From assembly GCA_900073065.1 (NCBI GenBank), contig FJOG01000027.1, positions 749,728 to 813,727 on the forward strand: 64,000 nt of DNA, written 5' to 3'. Of this stretch, positions 44,301 through 54,629 are shown piece after piece. The notes beneath the pieces were generated by a model. That model saw only the letters and a program-made list of their open reading frames with translations. It was not told the origin of the DNA and did no database searches. Numbering within the stretch: position 1 is the stretch's first letter; every line of letters starts with the position of its first letter. The translations under genes were made by a program, and so were the position numbers. Source of the stretch: Phialocephala subalpina (Eukaryota; Ascomycota; Leotiomycetes; Helotiales; Mollisiaceae).

Positions 44301-44432
44301 AGCAGCAGCTCGAAGATCTCTAGCTCATCTAAGCTTTCCAGCTCATCTAAGATCTCCAGCTCATCAAAAACCAGCACATCATCAAGTATGTTAACATCTT
44401 CATCTTTGTCTCCTTCAATCACCTCCTCATAG
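41313..44432 (+). CDS. secreted beta-propeller protein with Ig-like repeats and Ser-rich tail
   Basis: A gene of about ten short exons. It starts MKWFKVLGLAVLPAVNASAS, a signal peptide. Exon 2 (after GTGAGT...CACAG) begins DPANSGYLANHNMD. The propeller part (to about 43520) has strands such as EQVIVVSNQNNIRILDSTTG and SRILIAGGKSGKIYVMDANN, like quinoprotein-type beta-propellers. After VWMADVNQGIVAYNAVPVGG come two ASPM/SPD-2/Hydin-type (choice-of-anchor) domains (PSPLVFGSVTSGQTSLLTLT and SPYTLDFGSSTVGQSVTKTF). A Ser/Lys repeat (KISSSSKLSSSSKISSSSK) ends at 44432. A GTATGT...CTCATAG intron at about 44387-44435 may extend it to about 44552. No transmembrane helix is seen. It is probably an extracellular or wall protein; substrate or ligand unknown. 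Confidence 0.82.
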
Positions 44433-45000
44433 TCATCGCCTCTATCCTCATCACGTCGCTTTCTCTTGCAGTGCCATCCTCCTCGTACGGGGTTTCATCC
44501 TCATCATCACTATTAACAGCAACTTATCATCTCCATCCTCGCTTTTCTCTTTGACCTTCACGTTTGGTATTGTATCATCAACTACATCCTTGTCTTATCT
44601 GGCTGGTGCATTGCCATCGGCTGCTCCTTTGCTCCTGTCTTTGACATTCTCAACTGTACCCTCCTCGTCGATCTTGTCTTCTTCGTCACTTGCCGCAGCT
44701 ATGTCCTCAACAATTACTTACAGTTCTTCGTCAGGAATCTCATCAAGCTCTTCATCAACAAAGGCTTCATCCCTTTTGTCATCGTCGAAAGCATCTAGTT
44801 CATCCTCAAAAGTCACTTCATCAAGCGTCGGTCCTTCAAGCGTCACAGGGACTCGAAAAGATGGGCACTAAAGAGTTGTTCGACGGTTGTTGCGCAGACA
44901 TTGGAATACCTGGCGGAGTTTGTGTAATTTCTCTATTTGTGTGTGCCCACAATGCATCTTTCCTTTCAGTTGCTCATGCGTAACCAATATCTTCAGCATT
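44433..45000 (+). other. Ser-coding low-complexity tract after the secreted-protein gene
   Basis: The TCATC/TCCTC-rich DNA (plus frame 44551-44871) encodes mainly Ser, Thr, Leu and Ala. It may be a further exon of the preceding gene or decayed Ser-rich tail sequence. No separate gene is supported. Unlike many fungal propeller proteins of this kind, no WSC domain follows. Confidence 0.4.
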
Positions 45001-48000
45001 TCAAGTATGCTTGTGTGCGCTTTGGGAATCATCGAATGAATTGCGAGTTATCACCGAGCTTGTGGGGTTCGAGAGCATGCTGTAGTTGTCTAGCTCGAAA
45101 TGGCAGTCTCTAATATTACTTAGAGTTTGTAAAGTTTTGGGATGCTCGAGACCGAGAAGCTTCTCTCGACCAGCTAAGGCTTGCTGGTAAAATTCGAGGG
45201 CAAGCTGGTAGTTAGTTAGCTGGAAATAGCAATCTCCAACATTATTTAGAGTCATTAAAGTTTCGAGATGCTCGAGGCCGAGAAGTTTTTTTTCACCAAC
45301 CAAAGCTTGCTGTTGAAATTCGAGAGCAATCTGGTAGCTAGCCGATCGAAAATAGCAACACCCAATATCATTTAGAGTTACTAAAGTATCGAGATGCTCG
45401 AGGCCGAGAATCTTCTTTCGGCCAATCAAGGCTTGCTGAAAAGATTCGAGAGCCAGCTGGTAGTTAGCTAGCTGGAAATAGCAATATCCAATTTCACTTA
45501 GAGTTTGTAAAGTATCGAGATGCTCGAGACCGAGAAGCTTCTCTAAGCCAACTTGCACATGTAGATAATGCTCCAAAGCTATGGAAAACCTTTTTCCTGA
45601 GAGTGAATATTGGCGATAAGACCTATAATGGTATATTTTGGAGGAATCTCCTTGGCCTCGACCCTCTTTAGTGCTATAGCGTACAAACTAAGCGCATTGT
45701 CAGGTTTCCCTACCGCCTCATAGAAGCTGCTAATGGCTAACACAACAGCAACTGGAAGCAGCGATGCCTTTCCTAAGAATAGGCGAAAGAGCATTTCAAG
45801 AACGTCTGGGAGGTCCTTCAACTTCTTGAGATGTGACGATAAGCGAACAATCAGATGGAGTTGGCGTGGTAGCGACAAAGCGGCGATATTATCAAAGTTG
45901 CTCAAGATAGTGGGCAAACTAGAAGGGAGTGCGGATGAGCATATCCTAGTGGAACTAGTAGATTCAACGTGAGGGGTTTCGTCCGCGAAACCAATGAGTT
46001 CGAGGTAATCGAGAAACAGTTGGCATTGCTCAGTGCGAGGGTCTTCTTCACCGAAGTTTTTCCCCCGCTCGCCAAGCTCTTGACGGATTCGCTGAAAAAT
46101 TATTTTTTCTAGCCTCTTCTTGTTGAAGCCTGCGGTTTTGAGCCAGGAAGCAATTCTTGTGAGTTCACTGTCTAGTAGGAAAAATGAATTATCCTCCAGG
46201 GTCAACATGGCTAAGTATTCAAGCCAAGGACCAAATTGCTTTGAGTTAACAAAGTCACCGATCTTGCTCAGAAGAGGAGAAGAAGCTTGTCCAGAGCGGT
46301 ACATATGGTTGAAGGCGTATCTAGTAGCGTATTTCCAAAACGGATAGCGTGATTCGATCTCAGACATCGGGATATTATAGTCGCTAGATCCTAGATAATC
46401 GACGCAAATAGAGCCGAGAAAGCGGTGAGACTCTTCCAAACTCAGTCTGAAATGTAAACTATCTTCGTCATCTCTGCATGGCCATTCCTCCCGAGGTCGT
46501 GTCAAGAAGCCCAGAATGGAGAAGTGAACAAGCTGTACATGGCCATTCACAATAGTTACTAGACCGTCTAGGACATTAAGGATCTGGTTCTTAGGCTGTA
46601 GAAGCAAGTTGTGCTCGTGGGAGGGACCGTGATTATACCCGCAGGCATAGGCATGCTGAATTTCCAAGACGGTGAGAGGCCGGAACGAAGCCACGACGAG
46701 GGATAACAAGGATTTGGCAAGTAGTAATTGGTGCGGATCAAGACGATTGATAAGTCGGGATAGGATATGCTGATAGGCTTGTTCAAGTCCTCGTGGGAGA
46801 TGGCTGAGTCTCTTTATAATATCTCCTGCTGTAGCCGAGTTGCAAAGGTCCTCAAGAATCAACTTAGCCCAGAGAAAAACGCAGCCAGATCCTTCCTGCA
46901 CATTCTTGAAGATTGAATCCTCTAGTTGCGAGCTATTAAGAACCTCTGACTGGTTGATACGGGATTTGATATATATGTCGATATCGTGCTGAACAAGTGT
47001 GGAATCTATCTTGATATTCCAAGCCGCAACACCAATTACTGGCGTAAGTCGAAGTGCTTGTCCGAAGAAGGCCACGCGAAACTTGGTGCCTGAATCGAGA
47101 AAATCAAGAATGTGATCGAGTAAAACCTGAATTGAGTCATCACACTCATCGACCCCGTCGATAATACAGAAGGCTGGTGCGCTTGATAACGCCATAACGT
47201 CTTTAAATGCCTGCCATAATCCAGAATTTGTAAGTGAGCCAGCCAAGACCAAGTCACGCACAATTTTGAGGCCTCTCTCATCCGCGAATCGGAGTGACTG
47301 CCATAGTAGACTTCGAACTAGGCACCCTATATCTCGTCGGCTTTCATTGTTTCCTTGAAATGGGAAGAATAAGACCGTCTCTTGGTCTTTCAAGTGTTCA
47401 ACGAGTGAAGAAAACAGTACGGTTTTGCCGCAGCCAGGACCACCAGAGACGCAGAGTATTCGATCGTTATTCGATTGAGAAATGTTGTTTTTCCACCCAA
47501 GGAACGTCGAGTTTGTCAATATCCAGTTGCAGGTTCCATGCAGCCTGGTTCTAGTATGCTCTTCCAGGATTCTCTCGGTATCAACAGGCTGGAGCAAATT
47601 CCGGCATTGAAGTCTCTGGTTTTGCTGATCTTTGATTTTCGCATCTGATCTCTTGTTAGTACGTACATGAAGTGTATAATTTACACATATATGATGTGCG
47701 TATATATATATAAGATTTAGGCAGGGGAGACATTACCTTCGCGGAACTTAGAGGCTCGCTCTAACTCGATAGCCACTGCTGTTGAATCGGCAATATTTGA
47801 GTGTCTCTTAAGGCTGCCTAACGCCTCTCCAAATTCATCACCCGAAGGGCGCAAAATTGCCTTTACTAGTCGGACTACCATCGTATGTAATCAGCTACTA
47901 TCATTGACGCGGATCATTCGGTTTCACTTACCCGGAAGACTTCTTCTAAAGTAGTGATAAACTTTCACAGAAAATGTTACGACGTCGGTAAACACGTTGA

Positions 48001-48479
48001 GAAGGGCTGTTTGCAAGACCGGATCCGACTGCAGTCTCCCATATATCTCAAGCCGTGGCAGATGTTCTGACATCACAAGTACTAGGTTCGAAGCCTGCTC
48101 GACAACTGCGATTTGATTGTTCGAAACCTGAAATCGTTATGGTCAGTATCCACAGCACACACACAGTAATAATGGAGCGCAGTACCAGGAGAACAAACTT
48201 GATAGGTGCCCACAATGGACATCCTATCCCAGCTTGAGTTTGAGTCACCACATCAATCACACCAGAAATATTTTCCAGCCATCTCGTATTGTCGTGAAAT
48301 TTTCGGAGTATTCTTGCGGACCGCTTGCGATGGAAGATATCAACATGTTGTACGACGGATGCGACGATGTCGATAACAGAACGCTGGTCACGAATGCATT
48401 GTTCGAATATCACATTGCCTTTTGGTAGTCGTGACAAAGCTTCACGAGCCTTTTCGATAGCTTGTTCTTGCAATTGCAC
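45001..48479 (-). CDS. NACHT-TPR NLR-like receptor, frameshifted
   Basis: A fungal NLR-like gene on the minus strand. N-terminal exons (48479 to about 48190, then about 48125-47938 and 47890-47745) encode a helical domain (IEKAREALSRLPKGNVIFEQ, TQAGIGCPLWAPIKFVLLV) typical before fungal NACHT domains. Next is the NACHT part: Walker A ILCVSGGPGCGKTVLFSSL, Walker B APAFCIIDGVDECDD, and the winged-helix region PLTVLEIQHAYAC and LVHFSILGFLT. The C-terminus is a set of tetratricopeptide units of 42 residues (LEHLDTLQTLSEIGYCYFQL type). The ATPase and TPR frames are separated by one base: a run of five T at 45591-45595 (AAAAA on the coding strand) would need one more base to read through. Such proteins oligomerise after ligand sensing and switch on a death effector in fungal non-self recognition. 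The effector, if any, is not obvious here. Confidence 0.8.
45100..45560 (-). repeat. four near-identical 126-bp TPR units
   Basis: Four units of 42 codons, each starting G(L/R/E)(E/K)K(L/I)LGLEH. They contain LE(H)(L/P)(D/E/K)TL and (Y/H)CYF-type positions. They share long DNA stretches (GATGCTCGAGGCCGAGAA). Confidence 0.8.
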
Positions 48480-49250
48480 ACTTCAATAGTCAGCAGTGTC
48501 TCTAGTAGAAGGCGAGAAATGAAGATATGTTGCCTGCGAGTAGTGCGGAGCCTTCCCAATTGAAAGGCTGTGCAAACATTTGGAGTTTCGCGATGAGAAA
48601 TACATTTTTTTTACCTGCTTTGATCCTCAATATTAGTTCTGCATGCCATGATTGAAGTTGTCATTCGTATGCAGCGTTTTAGATGACCCTAAGCACACGG
48701 CTATCGCCTCTGTTGCGTATACTCTGGAAGGAGCGAAGTTGTGTAAAGCAGTTTATCACACAATTCAACTTGTAGGTCGCCCAAGTCTCATCGTAGGTAT
48801 CACAACAACGATAAGTCTATGTGATCATTGATGCAAGTCTCTAGGATAAAGAAGGTAACCGGGCAGTGCAATAGTGGGAGCTTAGAGAAGCTGATGGGCA
48901 CCCTGACGTGGCTTTTTGGGTGAGGCATACAGCAAGGCTGCATCGTTATAACCCGGAGTGGAAGAAAACGTGGCAGTGTTAAAGACCAGCAGAAACATGT
49001 GGAGCCTGACAACTACGCGATATAGGCGATACTCCAATCCAGTCTCGGAGAGCAGGACCCGGAGCGCCCAGGCTCACAAGCAAGAGACGACGAATTTCAG
49101 AAACAAATTTAAGTTTGCAATGAGTGAAAAAGGTCTCGTGTTTAGATAGTGCCATGTCTCGCGAACCTCCCGAGGCTCCTTTGCCCCAGCAAGCCCAGCG
49201 CTAGAAAGCGAGCCCGCGGCACAGAAGCGAGGGTGCCAGAGCATACCTAT
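48480..49250. other. intergenic region, promoter side of the NLR-like gene
   Basis: A short minus-strand ATG frame (MFAQPFNWEGSALLAG, from 48576) could be a first exon, but I see no good donor. Nothing else is supported. Confidence 0.35.
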
Positions 49251-49508
49251 CTATCCCTTACACTGCTGCACGCACACCTCCCCACCAAAAAGATTTAAGC
49301 GAGAGAACTCACTACTTTTAATTTACGATTACCGTAGTAATATTTTATGAAAATTAATAAAAACTTTTAATATATGTAGCACAATACGTAAAGTTTAATT
49401 TCTATGTAGGAATTTGATTTGATATAATTGTGTAGTAAAATGCACAGTTTTGAAGTTGCTTTAATTCCTCGGTAATTAGTGTGCGCGGCACCGCAGTGTA
49501 AGGGATAG
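49251..49508. mobile_element. MITE with TA ends
   Basis: CTATCCCTTACACTGC followed by TGCACGCACAC at 49251-49277 is mirrored at 49481-49508 (GTGTGCGCGGCACC then GCAGTGTAAGGGATAG). The element proper is TCCCTTACACTGC...GCAGTGTAAGGGA flanked by TA on both sides, about 252 bp. The inside is AT-rich and non-coding, as in Tc1/mariner-derived MITEs. The TIRs differ from both pogo-like elements in this window. Confidence 0.7.
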
Positions 49509-49659
49509 GGTGTCCATTGAGAAGCGTAGTAGCTGCGAGCTATCTACACCCCTAGCGCATGCTGATTAAGCATCGCCTACCACAACAATCCTCGCGATAA
49601 TCAACTTTCGACTCCTCAAGGAATTGCGATGGCCGCGAGGCTGTAAATAGCCAGCGCCA

Positions 49660-51525
49660 ATGCCTATAACTTTTGGGAGTGTTGGCGATATCATCGCTGT
49701 TGGCCAAATCGCCTGGTCGTTAGCCAAGGCCTTGGCCGACTCCAGAGGATCTGCGAAGGAGTACCAAGGCTTGATAAAAGAACTGCAGACGTTTGATCAG
49801 GCGCTGTTGCAGGTATATCTCCGCTCCTCATGAAACGAAATAAGGATCTTGTTTTGACGGGTTCATTGGCAGGTTGTTGCGTTATGGCAGAACTATGAAT
49901 CGTCCTCGGAGTTGGACCAACTTGGCACGATTACAAAAGACGTTGCGAAGGATTGGAGGGACACATTACTTGCGTTTCGGGGGAATGTTGATAGGAAGTA
50001 CGGCACAAGTTTGGCGGGTTCAGGATCTGGAAACTGGGTCAGAGATGCGTCGAAGAAGATGAGTATATCTCCGCTCCTCATGAAACGAAATAAGGATCTT
50101 GTTTTGACGGGTTCATTGGCAGGTTGTTGCGTTATGGCAGAACTATGAATCGTCCTCGGAGTTGGACCAACTTGGCACGATTACAAAAGACGTTGCGAAG
50201 GATTGGAGGGACACATTACTTGCGTTTCGGGGGAATGTTGATAGGAAGTACGGCACAAGTTTGGCGGGTTCAGGATCTGGAAACTGGGTCAGAGATGCGT
50301 CGAAGAAGATGACATTGACAAAAAGATTGAAATACAGTCGAAGACATCGGATCTCATCTTGAGTAATGTGAAGAGTGGCGTTGTATCTTTGTGAGCATTC
50401 AGACGGAGCTTTACCGAACGTGATCTGCTAATCGTTCACGTTAGAACACAGGTTCATTCTATGACTGTTGATATCAAGAACCTCTTAGGTCTCTTCCAAA
50501 GTCATATAGCATTGCAGCAGTCGACACCTCGAGGCCTGGGAACAGGTTGGCAGCAGGAGCCTATGACGCTGGAAGATGCCTTAGGCTTTCGGATCCCAAT
50601 TCCTTTGGAACTGGTGAACTCCTGGGAAGTAAGAGCTCCTAACATTTAACTATTTTACTTAGAACTGACATAATTGACCAGATGTTCAATATCATTCTCC
50701 TCAAACGATTTGAGGAACGCCCTGGGTATCAGAAAGTTCTAAAAGGAGAATACGCCATTGAAGAAGGAGTGACGGGAAGAGATGTTAGCCGCGAAAACGA
50801 ATTCTCGTTTTGTTTTCGCCCAGGTCAAAAGGTCGATATGAGCATGATTTTCTCTGATCTCAGTACTAACAGCGATCATTGTCCTCGTTGTGGCACCAAG
50901 TCAGAACATTCGGCCAAGACCAGAACCCAGTGGTGAGTACTCAAAAGTAGGGCCTAGAAGTGCTTGCTAATGCGTGTACAGTACTTCTTGCAAGATGTGG
51001 TTTCAAAGAATAGCAGAGATTGATGAATCCGAACCTGAACCTATTCAAAGCCCCAATGAACAGCCCGCTGCAGAATTGAGTAACGCTAGAGCCAAAAGCC
51101 CTAAGGTCCCCCCTCCAACGCCTGCGGACTTCCAGAGAGTCCGCCTGATGAGCACGCTCAGGGTGAAAGAGCAGAAACAGTCACAAGCCGTAACGAACGA
51201 TAATGCCATCGTACGGCTCCTCTACGCCATCCTCAGTCAGAAATGTCTAAAAAGTGTAAGTACCACAGCCCTTTCTAACTACCTCACCCTATCTAACATT
51301 TTCTAAAAACAGATCGACTGGAACAAAGTGGCTAGTGACCCTGTTCTTCAGCAACCAATTACCAACGGCCATGCAGCACGAATGCGCTACTCTCGCTTTA
51401 AGAAGAAAATAGACAACGCAGCCGCTGTCCACGCCCACAAAACCCCAAGTCCCCTCGTAAGACCAAAGTCGAGAAGAACAAGCCTCGTGGAAAGGAGCAA
51501 GTTAAGAGTTATAGCGATGACGTAG
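49660..51525 (+). CDS. fungal ubiquitin-like/zinc protein with Myb-like C-terminus
   Basis: A multi-exon gene. Exon 1 (49660-49812) starts MPITFGSVGDIIAVGQIAWS, a HeLo-like/fungal N-terminal helical domain. An intron (GTATAT...GGCAG) leads to VALWQNYESSSELDQLGTIT. The 250-bp duplication breaks the gene here. Further on, PMTLEDALGFRIPIPLELVN and SWE|MFNIILLKRFEERPG form the ubiquitin-like domain seen in many fungal proteins. Next is a zinc-binding pair, CPRCGTKSE and CTSCKMWFQRI, joined by a GTGAGT intron. After a Pro-rich linker, IVRLLYAILSQKCLKS joins IDWNKVASDPVLQQ and NGHAARMRYSRFKKKID, a Myb-like module usually found as a separate small protein. Either this is a fusion or a second gene starts at ATG 51148. 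The frame is open across the linker, favouring a fusion. Confidence 0.65.
49813..50312. repeat. perfect 2 x 250-bp tandem duplication (likely assembly artefact)
   Basis: 49813-50062 and 50063-50312 are identical by eye, with a period of exactly 250. The duplication includes an intron and most of exon 2 of the ubiquitin-like gene. Confidence 0.9.
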
Positions 51526-53029
51526 AGAAAATAAAAGAGGAGGTTAGAGACATCGAGTCATCGCACCCCTCTCGAAGGAACTCAACCTGTGCCTTTATAA
51601 CATCATCCGGAATTGCGCGAAGTAGATTTTCGAACTGGTTGTTCAAGCGCGTTCGATATCGCCGCTCGATAAGGTTGTGGCATGTTTTACTTCCGGGTGT
51701 ACAAGTACTGCGGGCGCTGCTTTTGGAACTGGAGATTGAGGACGTGGTTCTGGTCGAGTACGACTTGACGGAGGATTTGGTGCTACGTAGCTGGAGGAAT
51801 GGTGATAAGAAGGTCGCCTTCCGAGAACAAGGGCCAGAGCTTTTGCGTGACGGTTTGCGGTATTTTGAATCGTCTCTTGGCTGCGTACTAAACTCGTAAC
51901 TCTCAAAAGTAGTGTGGCTAATAGTTTATCAGTTTATCAGTTTTATCAGTCCAATTCAGTCCAGTTCAGTCTAGTCCAGTTCAGTTTGAGGTTTCAACAG
52001 TTCAGTTCAGTCCAAACTATCAGTTCCGATCACGTGGGAAGTCAAGTGCTAGGCTGCTCTCCACAGCTACGTGGGAGACGGCAACCTGCTGCGGCCTATC
52101 GTACCTACCGATCTCATGTATTTAGTCAATCACTATCCTTCACAAAGCAAGAAATGAGACTCATTCACTTACTTGTCCATTCATTTTTCATAAGTTAGAA
52201 TCCTTGGTTAGAATTATTATTTAAATAATAATAATAATAATATTTAATTTATATTAATTATTTAATTATATTTACTTTTTAAGTTTAATTAAATTATAAA
52301 AGGGTTCCTACTTTATTGTAATTTGCTTTTCCGCAAAACCCGTTTGTCCGTACTAGCTCGTGCGGTCCTAAGAAAACAAATTTTAAACCCAACTTTTTAT
52401 CGGCTTTTCTAACTCTTTAAGTAGTCCGAAACCCCGGTTCAGCCACACCACCTGCAGCTGCTCTGTGACACATAATCCCGATTAATTCATGAAACACCAT
52501 GTCATTCAGTCAGATTTGACAGCTGTTTACGAATTGTATCACTTTTCATGAATAGATTACGATAAGATGAATGGTCTAGAGCTTTTAGGGCGTTTTCTCG
52601 AAACAAGTGATATGCGAGGGGCCCTCAGCCGCTCCCAGCCCCCCTTCAGCCCCCCTATTTTATCGCCAAATACCCGAACCAACCACCTTAAGGCGTTATT
52701 AAGGCGTCACCCCTTACTGTACACTCCCGTGATACGATGTTTTAGGTCAGCCATGAAGATATACTATCACAATAACTGTCTAAAAGCCTCTGGAATCCTG
52801 GCGACATGCAGCATTTAAGACAAGCATCGGCATATCACTCTCCCAGCCATTTGCCTTACAATTTGGATATCGGCATCTTCCGTGCAATGCAAAGCTCGCA
52901 TTTAAGTTAAGCAAAATCCCCTTGGCCTTTGGACTTCGCCAAACCTCTACACCACTTTGCATTACCACCTACTTAAATTATTCGTTTTAAATCCCCCCTT
53001 CACTTCTTTTGGCCCTTCCTTTTGATAAT
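51526..53029. other. intergenic region with ATC-poor repeat and AT-rich stretch
   Basis: The open frame at 51639-51899 (QVLRALLLELEIEDVVLVEY) is unrecognised and weak. A repeat lies at 51922-52015 and an AT-rich block at about 52195-52310. The region before 53030 is the likely 5' flank of the integrase relic. Confidence 0.35.
51922..52015. repeat. AGTTCAGTCC simple tandem repeat
   Basis: Imperfect 5-10 bp units (AGTTTATC, then AGTTCAGTCC, CAGTTCAGT) are repeated about ten times. Confidence 0.6.
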
Positions 53030-54629
53030 ATGCCAGTCTCGTACGTTGATCCAACGCTGAAATCATTTGATATCTCTCGCCCAGGTACCACCCCTTCAGG
53101 TTCTACATTTATGCCGTCTTCCCCCCCGGCTCCGGCAGCAACTAGACCACCCGTGCAACCATGGCCAGATCTTGAGGATGAATGGCTCCAATACCTCAAG
53201 GACAACTCCAGCCGCTCTATCTTGTCCCCAAACAAGCGTCTTAACATGCTCCATCACTTGAAATACCCTCACGCTAGAACCAGGGGCGCTACTAAGGATG
53301 AGAGGAACACTGACAACAATCTGAAAAACTGGACTTTGTCGCACTTTGAGCTACAAGACAATCAGATTTACTGGAAACCTGAACTTGACCACAAGACAGG
53401 CAAGATTAGCAAAGTCAGATATGCGGCTTGTGATAGAGATACTATGGACTTGATTCAAAAAGTGCATGTTGCTTTGCACTATTTTGGTAAGTTGAACTCG
53501 CTTAATTTAGGGGGGAGGTTTCTGACTTGGCCGATACTCTGACTTTCTAGGAGTCTTAAAGACTTACCAACGATGTGCTGACTTGTACTATGGTATCACC
53601 AAAAAGGATGTGACATAGGCGAAGAGGCGTTGCAATGTTTGTAAGCTATCAGTAGCTTTCAAGCCTGCAGATTTAACTATCACTCCTATCATCTTAAAAG
53701 GCCTTATGCGCGAGCTTGTCGTTGATCTCATGGACTTTACCAAGGAGAGCGATGGAAATATGAATTGGGTCTCACAAAAGAAGGAGCCCTTCACCAAGTT
53801 TATTTGGTTAAAGGCCTTTCCAGACAAGGCAGCTGGAACCACTGGTGCAGATGCCGAGGACTGGTTTGAAACATATGGCAACCCGCGCAGAGCGTAAGTT
53901 CTACCTAGATTTGGTTGCATTCAACAATACTAACTGGACTAGACGTTACGACAATGGAACAGAGTTCCGGGGCCAAAAACCTCGTGATTTTGAACAAGTG
54001 TGCAAAGCGCGCGGTATCCCTATTATCAGGGGCAGGGCCTACCACCCAGACACTCAAGGAACCGTTGAAATCGCTAACCGCACCTTCAAACGCAGACTCG
54101 CAGCTGTCCAAACTGCAACTGGCACCCGAGACTGGGTCCGTTTCCTTCCAGAGATTGCTATGATTATCAACACTACGATAAATGAGTCTCTACCCAATAG
54201 CATGACTCCATATGAAGCTTGGTACGGTAGGACCTCGCCCAATTGGGACGAGTACGCCAGACGCCAAGCTGAGCGCCGACGACAAGAAGCTGAAGACAAT
54301 GGAGAGGTTTCAAGGGCCGAGGAAGCTACAGAGTCTAAGATCTCTAACGACATCATTCCCGATTTGTTACGGCTTACTGCCGCGCCTAACTCGGCGCAAC
54401 GCATCATTCTAACGGTGTTCCCATGACAGATGTTGAAAGGTTGAGGGCCACGCGTGATGTGTTGACTGCTCTTAAGGATTCACTCTTACACGATAAATCT
54501 TTCATGCACAAGGACATACTGTACTACAGATCTTTCCCGCTGCTTCTAATGACCAGGGAAGCCTTCGCTGACTTTCGCCAGGTCAATAATTCGTCGTCTG
54601 TAGTGCCTTTCCTATACCTTCTCCCATAG
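53030..54629 (+). pseudogene. Ginger/KRBA2-like integrase, broken
   Basis: Integrase gene of a cut-and-paste or retroelement-derived transposon. Exon 1 starts MPVSYVDPTLKSFDI. After introns at 53487-53550 (GTAAGT...TTCTAG) and 53894-53942 (GTAAGT, ACTAAC branch) the product is continuous. A zinc-binding HHCC module spans the first junction: VHVALHYF, then KTYQRC, then RRCNVC. The catalytic core has a first Asp in RELVVDLMDFTKE, a second in RYDNGTEFRG and the Glu in HPDTQGTVEIANR. An in-frame TAG at 53616 (from CAG or TGG) and a frame change near 54400 break it; the tail then continues as MTDVERLRATRDVLTALKDS to 54629. No reverse transcriptase, RNase H or LTR is visible. This fits the Ginger/GIN integrase type, but a gypsy fragment is not fully excluded. 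No terminal repeats were found. Confidence 0.65.

Noticed and set aside
22354..50312. Real recent segmental duplications or a repeat-copying system with a 250-bp ruler
   Set aside because: Four identical lengths, zero visible divergence and no relation between the duplicated sequences fit an assembly artefact far better.
49813..50312. Tandem exon duplication creating a repeat protein
   Set aside because: The 250-bp period is not a multiple of three and brings in an intron; it belongs to the artefact set.
51639..51899. Plus-strand 86-aa frame behind the ubiquitin-like gene
   Set aside because: No recognisable domain and no clear start context; kept only as a weak possibility.
53030..54629. 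LTR retrotransposon (gypsy) pol fragment
   Set aside because: No reverse transcriptase, protease, RNase H or LTR, and two introns within the integrase; Ginger/KRBA2 type preferred, though not proven.
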